From assembly GCA_013368445.1 (NCBI GenBank), contig JAACJO010000031.1, positions 362,918-426,917 of the forward strand: a DNA stretch of 64,000 bases, in the 5' to 3' direction. The translations under genes and the position numbers were made by a program. Below are positions 1 through 9,535 of the stretch, piece by piece. The notes below the pieces were generated by a model that did no database searches, had not been told where the DNA came from, and saw only the letters and a program-made list of their open reading frames with translations. Position 1 is the stretch's first letter. Each line of letters begins with the position of its first letter. This DNA is from Leucocoprinus leucothites. Taxonomy: Eukaryota > Basidiomycota > Agaricomycetes > Agaricales > Agaricaceae.

Positions 1-1513
1 GAGTTTAGCGAGTGTCGTGAGTGATTTTTCCTTAATTCAGAGGTGAATGGTCTAATGATTGAATGGATAGTGGATACGGCTGTGACGCAGAGAGATTCGT
101 TGAAGCGTCTGGCATTTGTTGCTGCGTTTGCGATGAGTAATTATTCGAGTACGATTGGGAGGATTGCAAAGCCTTTCAATCCTATGCTTGTGCGTGTGCT
201 CTCCGTTTATTCATTCACTTACGTACTGATTCATGTATAGAGCGAGACGTTTGAGTACGTGAGATTAGACAAGAAATACCGCTACGTTTCCGAACAAGTA
301 TCGCACCATCCACCTATATCAGCATGTTGGGCCGAGTCTCCCCTGTGGCACTACTTTGGCGAAGTAGATGCGCAGAACAAGTTTATGGGGAAATCGTTTG
401 AGATTAGGCCTACGGGAGTTGCGCATGCTGAGCTGTTGATTCCGGAATCGTGGGTAGATGGGAATGGGAAGTATCCAAAGGCGAAGGGGGTGATGGGAGA
501 GGGTAAAGTGGTGGAGCATTATACGTGGAAGAAGGTGACGACGAATGTGTCAGGGTTTATTTTGGGTAGTCCGACGATTGATCATTATGGTGACATGATT
601 GTGCGTCGTTTCTCCTTCCCTCGATAATGTAGCTGATGATATTGGTTTGGGTTAGATTACGAATCATCGAACGAATGAGCGGTGTATACTTACGTTTAAA
701 CCTCGTGGATGGAGAGGTAAAGACGCGTACGAGATTTCGGGACAGGTGATTGATGAGAGGGGCAGGACGGTATATGAGATTGCGGGGAGGTGGAATTCGC
801 AGTTGATCATGAGAGAGGTGGGGAGTGGGCACGAGGGAGCGTTGAATCCTGATACGTCGATTTCGAGTCCGGCGAGTACGATTCGATCGCCTGTTTCTCC
901 CATTTACCAGCATTCCCACTCGCATCAACCACATACACATGGGGAATACATCCTCCTCTGGAAAAACTCGCTCAAACCCCCTGGCTCACCATTCAACCTC
1001 ACACCGTTCGCTATTTCGTTAAACCACTGCCCACCGCAAACGTTACGACCGTACCTCCCACCATCGGATTGTCGATTACGACCGGATCAGAGGGCGTTTG
1101 AGTTGGGGAAATATGATTTGGCGAATGACTTGAAGGGGGAGCAGGAGGAGAGGCAGAGGAGGACGAGGAGGGAGAGGGAGATGGGGATGAGGGAGGGGCA
1201 TAGGGCGAGGTGGTTTGAGAGTCGAACGTGTGTGGATACGGGGGAGAGGGTGTGGATGCCGAAGAGAGTGTCTGTTAGGATGAGGGTTGAGGGAGGTGGG
1301 CGCGAGAGTGAGAAGGGACGTGAGGCGGAGGCGGTGGTGGAGGAAGAGAGGGTGGAGTATTGGGTTGAGAGGGAGAGAGTTTGGAGGGAGGTTGAGGAGG
1401 GTGGGGAGAAGGAGGAGGATATTGAGGATGGGGATGGGCAAGGGAGGTGGAAGGATGTGGAAGAGATTTTTGTGCAGGAGCCTGATATCATTCGAGAGCT
1501 TGTGAGGAGGTAG
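1..1513 (+). CDS. Oxysterol-binding protein, Osh3/ORP-type lipid-binding domain (5' end missing)
   Basis: The gene runs off the left edge. Model exons are about 41-189, 241-600 and 656-1513, with GT-AG introns in consistent phase. The protein carries the OSBP signature EQVSHHPP, preceded by KPFNP-type residues (AKPFNPML then SETFEYV) and followed by GKSFEI and FKPRGW, the conserved order of the OSBP-related domain. The C-terminal part ends in the usual WKNS and DQRAFELGKYDLAN segments, then a very Glu/Arg-rich stretch. Known family role: non-vesicular transfer of sterols or phosphoinositides at ER contact sites. The AAFAMSNYSST segment before KPFNP is closest to Osh3-like members. The N-terminal domains (PH, GOLD or FFAT) would lie outside the window. 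Two decayed copies of this 3' end occur downstream. Confidence 0.9.
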
Positions 1514-2264
1514 ATAGGGGTAAGGGTTGATTAGGTTATTTGGTGTAATTACTTGTGATACTATTTTGTACTGGTTTGTGATTAATTACATATATGTCTT
1601 GTGCCGGATGGTCGGATTGTAATCTTATTCTTGTCAGCTATACGTGGTTTGATCACTTCCTCGGATGATTAGCATATTTTGGTGCGGTACTCTTATTTAT
1701 GGTTTCGGGGGACCGCAAGGTGAGTACCTCGATCGAGCCGCATGTTTGACCATGATGATAAAGATCACAGGGTTCTTTGATCGATGTAAGCCTGGCAGAT
1801 TTATAATGTCAGGAGGCATTATGTGTACTACAGTTGACTTGTGATGATGCATCCTCTCATTGCATAAGGGAGTACAAATATCGGATATTTATATAGTGAG
1901 ACTTCCTTCTTGGGCCCGGAAGTAGTGTCTTGACATCTTTCTGGGTCTATTACTATAAACTGCATGCCTGAAAAGGACAAATGGACTCAGTGCAGTGAGC
2001 CCTTTTAGTCACTCTCGATAGTTTTGTGAGTCCAGCATTCTTTGAGGATGCTCGTCGATGGTGTTCTTTCCACGGGTTCAAAGTATATACCAAAGTCACA
2101 TTTACACGGTAAATGGTACAACAGTCGGGTGTTGTGTATCTCAAGGTAAGACAATTTACAAGGAGAAGCCCACAAGTAGGTAAGAATCATCTGTGGGATC
2201 ACGTAAGTGATAAGCGAGTCCACCATGCTTGGATGATACACGTACACGATGATGGGTCGACCCT
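1514..2264. other. Intergenic spacer between convergent genes
   Basis: No coding region is supported. It holds the 3' flanks of the OSBP gene and of the convergent small gene. Short segments in 2040-2200 (TCTTTCCAC, CACATTTACA, TGGTACAACA, GACAATTTA) recur in the same order at about 4160-4240, showing the 3' flank was duplicated together with the small gene. Confidence 0.5.
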
Positions 2265-2537
2265 TCAATCAACGCGAATATCCTCGAAGCCATAGAACTG
2301 GACGATGCGGCCTCGTCCAACAGCGACATATTTCCCAGCCCTTGGTGCGTTCTCGCCGGAATCTCGGCGCCTGAAAGCTACAAGCTCCCATCCTCCAGAT
2401 TTCCGAGCCCAGGCATCGCCCTGTTGGGGATCTAAGGGGAACCAGGAGTCTGACCCCTCAGATCTGGAGTATTGGGATACGAAACAGTCGATCTCTTCGG
2501 ACGAGTAGTTCTTCACAAAGATCTTTGAGACTGACAT
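2265..2537 (-). CDS. Small ~90-residue protein, paralogue A
   Basis: A 90-residue protein with no signal peptide or membrane segment. It is one of three paralogues here (A, B at 4348-4659, C at 12302-12574). The shared pattern is an N-terminal FVKN.S, then C-F-[VI]-S-[QR]-Y, D-x-W-F-P-L-[DP]-P, GGWE-[LF]-V-[AV]-F-R, P-R-A-G-[KE]-Y, and a terminal F-[YHN]-[GS]-F-D/E-[DK]-I. Alternating hydrophobic and polar residues suggest an all-beta fold. I do not recognise the family and assign no function. A 5' UTR intron is likely: a GTAAGC donor at about 2597 on the minus strand and an acceptor ending one base before the ATG. The upstream region is interrupted by a TIR-bearing insertion (2654-2981). Confidence 0.62.
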   Translation of the reverse strand: MSVSKIFVKNYSSEEIDCFVSQYSRSEGSDSWFPLDPQQGDAWARKSGGWELVAFRRRDSGENAPRAGKYVAVGRGRIVQFYGFEDIRVD

Positions 2538-2653
2538 TCTATGTAAGAAAGATGAATGACGATCTTGAAGGGCATGAGATAGTATAGAGGCTTACTCCGT
2601 CAAGAGGAGGCGAGTATTTGATGAGGCTCAAGCTGGGTCAATCTGAGAACTAA

Positions 2654-2981
2654 AGTCAACAATCGTGATAATCCAGATGAGGATTGTGATTGTATCGTAA
2701 TCTTGGGCTTATTTTGGGTTCGATTCTCGATTGGGTGCATTTTCTTGTATTTTAGATCAGATTATCTACGATTATATAGCTGGGATTATGGTCTAGTCGA
2801 CGACTTTGAGATTATCTTAGGACTATCTTGAGAATAACCCCCGATTATCCGATTATTTGGGTTGTCATATACTAGAATAGTAAATACACTAATAGCAACC
2901 TATTGAAAAGTAATCTTGACCATGTTTGAGACCATAATATAATCGCAATGATCATGATTTCCATAATCAGGATTGTTGACT
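2654..2981. mobile_element. MITE-like element with terminal inverted repeats
   Basis: The left end AGTCAACAATCGTGAT (from 2654) is matched by the reverse complement of the right end (to 2981) with one mismatch over 16 bases. Flanking TAA at 2651-2653 and 2981-2983 could be a 3-base target duplication, as known for PIF/Harbinger elements. The interior has no open frame and is strongly enriched in GATTA/TAATC (about ten copies). Paralogue B of the adjacent gene lacks this stretch between its leader and its TATA-like box, which supports an insertion. The superfamily is inference. Confidence 0.5.
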
Positions 2982-3039
2982 AATAGGCGTGGTGAGATTA
3001 TCTGGGCTAATACGACCGATGCTAGGAAGAATGCCTTCA

Positions 3040-3130
3040 GAGCCAGTGGGGTTTCATAGAGCGGTGACTGCGGCTAAAGCACCGTGACTGTACTCTCAGT
3101 ACTGTCTTTGTCCTTGAACCCCAGAAATTG
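3040..3130 (-). promoter_or_regulatory. Displaced promoter-like copy of small-gene paralogue A
   Basis: Segments here (GGTTTCATAGAGC, CTGCGGC, GCACCGTG, CCAGAAATTGA on +) line up in order with 4803-4890 upstream of paralogue B (GGTTTTATAGTATAG, CTGCAGC, GCGCCGTG, TCAGAAATTGA). This looks like the original upstream region of paralogue A, pushed about 330 bases away by the TIR element. Confidence 0.4.
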
Positions 3131-3317
3131 ATTAAGACCATGACGGCGTGCAAACGCGCCGCCACAAAATTGTAGTCGGTGGCCCCGCTGACCTACAACG
3201 GTCGCTTCTTTTAGCCCGAGCTTTACCTATTTGATAGAAAATGGGATTCGGATTTTGTCTGTGATCTGTGGTGGACCACTTCCTGTGAGGTAGAATGAAG
3301 GAAAATAAGGTCAGTGA

Positions 3318-3570
3318 GGACGGACAAGGGATGTGGAAGAATGTGGAAGAGATATTTGTGCAGGAGCCAGAGGTCATTTGAGAGCTTGCGAGGAGGTAGA
3401 TAGTGGTGTGGATTGATGAGGTTATTTGGTGTAGTTACTTGTGATGTTTTTTTGCACTAGCCTGCGATTATTTACATGTGTGTTTGATGTCGGATGGTTG
3501 GATTGTAATCTTACTCTTTGTCAGTTACACTATGATTAACATATTTGGCACTTAGCGAAGGGTACTTAAA
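3318..3570 (+). pseudogene. Decayed copy of OSBP 3' end (fragment 1)
   Basis: This closely matches the OSBP 3' coding end and 3' UTR at about 1433-1650, including GTGGAAGAGAT, TTTGTGCAGGAGCC, GAGCTTG[TC]GAGGAGGTAGATAG, GGTTATTTGGTGTA and GGATGGT[CT]GGATTGTAATCTTA. Where the intact gene has CGA (Arg) before GAGCTTG, this copy has TGA, a premature stop. No OSBP domain remains upstream of it, so it is a 3' relic. Confidence 0.62.
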
Positions 3571-4347
3571 TATTTGTATACATTTGGGAAGTGTACGATT
3601 GGATCGTACCCTCGATCGCGTCGTGCATTCAACTGTTCCGCGGTTGCGTGAACTCTAGAAAATCTTTCTTTTGCTTTCATAAAGGGGTACATAACTTCAT
3701 TCTCTACTGTCGAACTCGCGTTAGTTTGTGAGTTTGAGTACCAGGGTTGGGGAAAGGAAAGTGTAACCGTGGAATACAGGGTGAGCCTCAGCGTCGGACA
3801 GAGTGGATCTGGATGGTCGTGGTATTCGGAGAAGCAAGGCTACTGTGACACTCATGCGTGACATTTATCTACAGTGAAGCACGACTACGCTATTTAAAAA
3901 ATCATACCTGTTACAGAATGAGAGGAAATTTGATAGGTGTGCATTGTCACTGGAGAGTGGTTATTACCCTTGGGTTGAATGTAAGCTCTCGAAGTAGCTT
4001 GCATCGTCGGATGGATGATGGTATGTATAGTGGAAAGTCCACGTGGAGACGGTGTCTGCCTTTGTCGGACCTCTGAATGATATTGTGTTCCGTGTAAGAT
4101 TAATAAAACACTTCAGTCATGGCTCCACGACGGGTTGTGATTCCGACATTCCGTGATGGGGTTTCTTTCCACATATCAATCACATTTACATAGTAGCAAC
4201 AGAATTGGTACAACATATGTTTCGAGATAGACAATTTAACTTCCAGGTCACGGCCTGTGAGATGGTGTAAGAACGAAATGGGATAGGGTGAGGGAGGGTT
4301 GGAATATACGAACATACTAGTACATCGGGGCTGCGCGGTTAACAAGT
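3571..4347. other. Gene-free spacer
   Basis: No reading frame here resembles a protein I recognise. The right part (about 4130-4340) shares ordered short blocks with 2040-2200, as expected for the duplicated 3' flank of the small-protein gene. The left part continues the OSBP 3' flank homology weakly to about 3570. Confidence 0.4.
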
Positions 4348-4659
4348 TTACTGAGCTCCCCTTTCACCGGTCATGTCTTCGGGTCCAAGAACGCGGATGT
4401 CATCAAAGCCGTGGAACTGGACCACGGAGATAGGTGTGATTTGTATATATTTTCCAGCCCTTGGCGGGGATTCACCGGAGCCTGGGAGCCTGAAGACTAC
4501 AAACTCCCATCCTCCGGCTTTCCTCTTCCAGGTGTCGTGACCATCGGGCGGTAAAGGAAACCACTGGTCTGATCCGTGGCTACCGCTGCTGGTGTATCGG
4601 GATACGAAGCATTCGACGAATTCGGAAGAGAGGTTGTGTACCATGAGATCGACAGTCAT
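4348..4659 (-). CDS. Small ~100-residue protein, paralogue B
   Basis: A 103-residue paralogue of the small protein at 2265-2537: C-F-V-S-R-Y, D-Q-W-F-P-L-P-P, GGWEFVVFR, PPRAGKY and FHGFDDI are conserved. A 14-residue C-terminal tail (GPEDMTGERGAQ type) is absent from A and C. An intron at 4660-4738 ends directly before this ATG. A 12-base upstream exon (4739-4750, ATG GCT TCA GAT) would add MASD in frame, so the true start may be at 4750. Paralogue A keeps an intron at the equivalent site, one base upstream of its ATG. Function unknown. Confidence 0.62.
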   Translation of the reverse strand: MTVDLMVHNLSSEFVECFVSRYTSSGSHGSDQWFPLPPDGHDTWKRKAGGWEFVVFRLPGSGESPPRAGKYIQITPISVVQFHGFDDIRVLGPEDMTGERGAQ

Positions 4660-4805
4660 CTACTTTGCGAGTATGGTTCAGTTTTCGGATTTCGAAATTT
4701 TTGAAAGTTGGGAGGGATGATATGTGAGTGTGACTTACATCTGAAGCCATACTGCGAGATTGGGGTAACGTGTGGGGTTAGAGAATGGCTTCGAGGTCAA
4801 TAGGG

Positions 4806-4816
4806 GTTTTATAGTA
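4806..4816 (-). promoter_or_regulatory. TATA-like box of small-gene paralogue B
   Basis: CTATAAAACC on the minus strand lies about 60 bases before the possible upstream ATG at 4750. Paralogue C has TCTATAAAAG at a comparable place, which supports a conserved core promoter. Confidence 0.4.
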
Positions 4817-5739
4817 TAGCTGCAACTGCAGCCCAAGGCGCCGTGTTCTCGGTGTAGTCCGTGTCTTCGATTCGAAATCTCAGAAATTGAACTAGATGAT
4901 GACGATGATGATTGATCATATGAACTTGTGTCGCCACATTGATTATCGATTTGTCCTGCTGACAGGTATCTCTCTCCATCACAGCCGCCGTTTTTAGCAC
5001 TTAGTTTTAGTACTTGACAGCCACTGACGTTAGAAAATCCAGCTCGTGTCCTTCGGCAGGGAGCTTCTTGGCAGGTGGAATGGGGGAGATGAAGTAATTT
5101 CAATGTATTATGACAAGTTAAGCGTTCAGTAAACAGGAAGGCCCGATGTCATTCATGCACCTGATTACTTGTATGAACCACATGTTGAAGGCGACAAGGA
5201 CCCCATATTTTAGGGTGGCTTCTCGTGGTGGTCATTAGACGATCGTGCAGAACAGGAAAGGAAAACAGCATGACAGGTTTCATGGTACGGGCTTAATCAA
5301 GTAGACCGGTGAGATGGATTGGAAAGAACCATTGCAGTTTTGCCTCGGCATTCAAGCAAACTAGAACGTCCCAGTTTATCTGATTTCCTCTATGAGTTTG
5401 AGTTCCACGAGAACCATCCAGTCGCCAGTACCTCACCGATCTGCTATCACTGAAAGCCCGAAGGCTCACAAAGAGAACAATAGATATGATTCCAAGAAGG
5501 CCGGGTGGTCCAGACGGGCGTATCGCAAGAGTACTGGGAGATAGTAGTAGCTAGTAGTAGTAGGAGGCTAAGGTGTCACATATATGTAACTACTACCGAC
5601 AACACTAGTATTTGTTAGTGTTTGTCAAATAAGCGGTCTTCAACTCGCACCCTTGGCCGTCTCCTCAAGCTACGTCCATCCTAAACTCTACGACCACATC
5701 TCTCACCGTCCAATTTTCGACTCCGTTGTGTGGTACTGA
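4817..5739. other. Gene-free spacer
   Basis: Apart from upstream sequence of paralogue B, no coding feature is supported. A short purine-rich microrepeat (AGTAGTAG units at about 5543-5565) is present. Confidence 0.35.
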
Positions 5740-6070
5740 AGGAGAGGGATGAGACGAGGTGGTTTGAGAGTTGGACGTGTGTTGATCCAGGGAAGGGGGA
5801 TTACGGATGCCGAGGCTTACTAGGATGAGGGTTGATGGGAGTGAGCGAACGAGCAGTTATGGAATTGAATGAGGAGATCCGTGATGGAGTGGGTGTGGTT
5901 AAGGAGGAAAATCAAGAGGGATGGTGAGTGTACCGTAGAGGGGAGGGTGAGGTGGAATGATATAGAGGAGATTTTTGTTCAGGAGCCATCGGAGGTGATT
6001 CGGGGGCTTTCAAGTTAGGAGTGGATGTAAATTACTGTGTTTGGTTTTGTACTTGTGAATGTAATCATAC
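5740..6070 (+). pseudogene. Decayed copy of OSBP 3' end (fragment 2)
   Basis: This matches the OSBP last exon from about 1180 onward: CGAGGTGGTTTGAGAGT, ACGTGTGT.GAT, GGATGCCGA, AGGATGAGGGTTGA. The coding tail GAGGAGATTTTTGTTCAGGAGCC and GTGATTCG, ending in a TAG, is also recognisable. Indels break the frame and only the Glu/Arg-rich tail is represented. It is more divergent than the fragment at 3318. Confidence 0.6.
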
Positions 6071-6291
6071 GTATGTAAGTCTGCCGTGTTTCGAAAAATT
6101 GGGAGATACAAGAATAGACTTATATATCATATGACTGTTTGCATTATACCAAGTACACAGATAAGATAACAGTCCGATTACTAAGCCGCAGTATTGTGCA
6201 CTGCCCAATGGCATACCCTCTTCTCCACAGCCTGCTTTCCATTGTGCGTCTGTTCTGCTGCTAAGCCGAACTAATCAATAATTAACTTCAG
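6071..6291. other. Spacer and likely 5' UTR of F-box gene A
   Basis: The sequence ends in a splice-acceptor-like TTAACTTCAG immediately before the F-box ATG at 6292, so a 5' UTR intron is likely. Confidence 0.35.
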
Positions 6292-8279
6292 ATGCAAGTT
6301 CCCTCTGGTGAAATAACGCACCACGCAGACCTTACCTCTACGAGCGGACACATGCGTCATTTACAACTGCCACCTTCAACGATTCCGTTCATACCAACGG
6401 AATTGTTAGTCATTATATTCGAATGGTACGCAGCCTTGTGCTGTACCTTCCGCGCTGAAGCACCTACTGATAGTGCCTGGCCTCTCGGCCTGGTCTGTCA
6501 ACGTTGGCGCACCCTCGCGCTCTCAATGCCTCACCTATGGAATCACTTTCCCATAGTTCGCATAACGCAGAAGAGTATAGACTGGGAAGGCTTCGTTGCA
6601 AAATGGAAGCTATTCCTTGATCGTTCCGGGAACCTTCCTCTGAAACTTCATCTGTCCTTTGACATTCCCTCCTACAAGATTTCCAGGTTACCTTACCCCG
6701 CCCTCAGTCACTTTCTCGACTGCTCTCACCGATGGGAGCACGTTACGATCTCCAATCTTATGGTCATGCAGACTCAGCTGCAGTTCCAAGCCGTTCGATC
6801 AAAGCTGAATCTCCTCCGCTCAGTGACACTTAACTTTGCAGAGACGACTTTTGACGCGACCGAGAACAACACGTTCAATATTTTAGAAGTTGCCCCAAAC
6901 CTCACGACTATCCTTTTGCATAGTCCTTCGCATCGGCATAGAAAAACGGGCCTGTCATTTCCCTGGTGGCAGTTGACGACCTACAAGGTGACTGGAATCG
7001 ATATGGGGACATTTCCTATCGTTCTCGATCTATCGCCCCAGTTGGAAAATTTACATTTCCAAGGGAGCAATTTCACATACCATCGAACCGATTTGATTCA
7101 CCATACCCATCTACGCCACCTATTCGTCGATTCTGGATCGTTAAGCGTCTTTTGGACACAGTTAGAGAAACTGACTGTCCCTTCCCTTGAAACTCTCTCG
7201 ATGATCATGCCTGCAGATCAACCGAGAGCATTTTCAACCTCTGCAATAACCCATTTTCTTATTCGATCAGGCTGCTCCTTGAGGAAACTAGTCATCGGCC
7301 TCGGCCGTGCGGCGATTCAACATGACCTGCTAAACCTGTTCCTCCTCACACCAGATCTCGAGTTCCTGGAACTCGGAAGTTGCCATACTCCATTTCTGCA
7401 GGATATGGTCCTTCAAAGGCTTGTCTATGACAAACACTCTCCAACCTTATTGCCCCGACTCCGCTCCCTGACTATTAGCTATTCTGAGGGTCCTGACTCG
7501 GACGATATTGCTCTGATATCGCACATTGTTTCGTCTCGTCAAGAAACCAATTTTGATTCACCTCTCGGTCGGCTACACGCCGTGATGGACCATGTGAGGA
7601 TTGTTGCACTCGACATGTATACTCGCTTCCGTATCTTGTGTCAACTTGGAGACTGGGAAGATTCACTATCGACTTTTGATCCGTATACACAGGTTGCGTA
7701 GTTGATTGAGGCTTTGATGACCCTTTTTGACCTTTTTATTAGCCCCTCCCTGGAAAAGTGGCTACCGATATTGACGTAGCTGATCATGTTGCTACATTGA
7801 TTGAGCAGATAGAGCAACGTCGTGTAGACGGTGCTCATTCGATTTCTCCAGTAAGTAAACGTATTTATCACATCGACAGCCGCGCATTTTGAACATTGTA
7901 ATTTTGCGTAGACCCCAACAATACTTTCGCTCTTCACTCTCGCTCATCTCACCGATGATTCCTTTGAGCGAGATAATCTAATCAAACTGCTCGGGACCCT
8001 TGGAGTCCTCCCTCTTGCTAAATCTTACTTCATCGGGCGTCGTTGGATCCCAGGATGCATATCGGACATTCTTTATGTCCATTCGATCCCGGGTGCGTAG
8101 CATCGACTATTTGAGCAAGGGATTCCCAATCATATTATTGTTGTTTATACTCAGATCAGAACACCCTGACAAATGTCTGGACACATGTTGCCAGCGGGAA
8201 CGCAAAGGCATTAGACATGATACTAGGTTATGAGGCGTATCAAGAGCGCGAGGACGATCTGGTAGAGGCGATATATTAG
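6292..8279 (+). CDS. F-box protein, paralogue A (C-terminally truncated)
   Basis: Model exons are 6292-7692, 7743-7850, 7912-8092 and 8155-8279, giving 604 residues in consistent phase. The F-box-like segment is at about residues 35-80 (FIPTELLVIIFEWY, then WPLGLVCQRWR and PHLWNHFPI). A long LRR-like region follows with repeated LxxLxL patterns (LRSVTLNF, LRHLFV, LEFLELGSC). F-box proteins of this kind recruit substrates to SCF ubiquitin ligases; the substrate here is unknown. It is paralogous to 17235-19303 and 14248-16278, with the same four-exon layout. In its last exon AIY is followed by TAG where the paralogues continue for about 20 residues to KLN. The paralogue-like tail is still recognisable past the stop, so the C-terminus looks recently lost. 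Confidence 0.75.
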
Positions 8280-9535
8280 TGTTCCGCTTGGTGATTTCTC
8301 TCATATCTGAATCTCCTAAACTCAACTAATCCCGCCACTCTAGGTGATGAGACAAATGTTATACAAACGGCTGTAAACGTGCAAGCGATGCTCGCTAACT
8401 TTGCTCTGCCAAGACCTAGTACAGCAGAATATGAACTACATGATCATTTCGTGGTAGCAGGTCGTTGCCTAGGACATTTGCCCAGCTGCAGGTGGTACCG
8501 AGGTTGGATACAGTCGCAGAATGTATATTCGTGTCTGATATTATTGATGTTTATATTAATGGCCGTTGGTTTATAATATGACAGTCACTCAAGTTTCAGT
8601 TAGCGCTATTCGTCACTCGGGTCGGAAAAGTTCTTAAATGTATTTCACATTTCCAATATGCTGAGTCCAAAACATGCCGGTTTAGCTCCCATACTACCTT
8701 ACACTCCAGAGAATTTATCTCTTCTGCTTGCAAATTACGATTAGCGCCAAGATAGGCTTATTCGAGTCCTACACAGGAGCAGGCCTTGGCGAGTAACAAT
8801 GAGTCGTCATGAGTTCAAGTTATGAGCCACCTGCCGAGTACGTGAAATGTTGGTTCCCAACGAGATCACCAGAACGAGAGCGCTCCCTCGATGGTAGTCT
8901 TACTACTTTGGCAAATTCTGCGCTGATGACCTGAGGATAGTGTGTAATACGTATTTTGAGAGTGTGAGTAGGATTGTTTTTGAGAGTTTCCCCTCCTATA
9001 GCAATAGCATGGACTCGGAGGAAGCAAAAAAGGACTGGGCGAGGAAATTAGGAGCACATGGGAAAATAACAATATGTCGAAGATGAGTGGTGCAAAGAGG
9101 GATTTGTTTCTTTTCTGTTTTGCGAATGCATCCCAATAATTCTTCTGTTTCGTGACTATCACTCTCCAAGTATTGAGTGGCTATAAATCAAGATGCTGAT
9201 GAAATCACAGAATTCACATGCGCACGGGCGCATACGCCCCTGTTCGTATCCCTGAATAAGGGAACTCTCCGAATCCGCAAGTGGAATTAAGCTTTCCTGA
9301 GCGTGGGCGCCAAACGGGTCACAAATGGACTAAAAATTGAACACGCATTCTCATCCGACTTTTGACTCTCGAGAAGCCTTTTATACTTACACCACACACA
9401 TACCTGCCCTTCACACGTTTGTCCTCCTTTCCTTGTGCGTCATACCCTTTTGGCTCATTAGACTTTGGGCACAGCTATAATTACCCTACTGGCCCATAAG
9501 CATTTCATCACTGTATCAAACGAACGTTCAACAGC
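8280..9535. other. Intergenic region
   Basis: The first ~50 bases are the decayed end of the F-box paralogue tail. Beyond that I see no conserved protein in any frame. The last ~250 bases are the promoter and 5' UTR of the next F-box gene, with CT-rich sequence at about 9400-9440. Confidence 0.35.
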
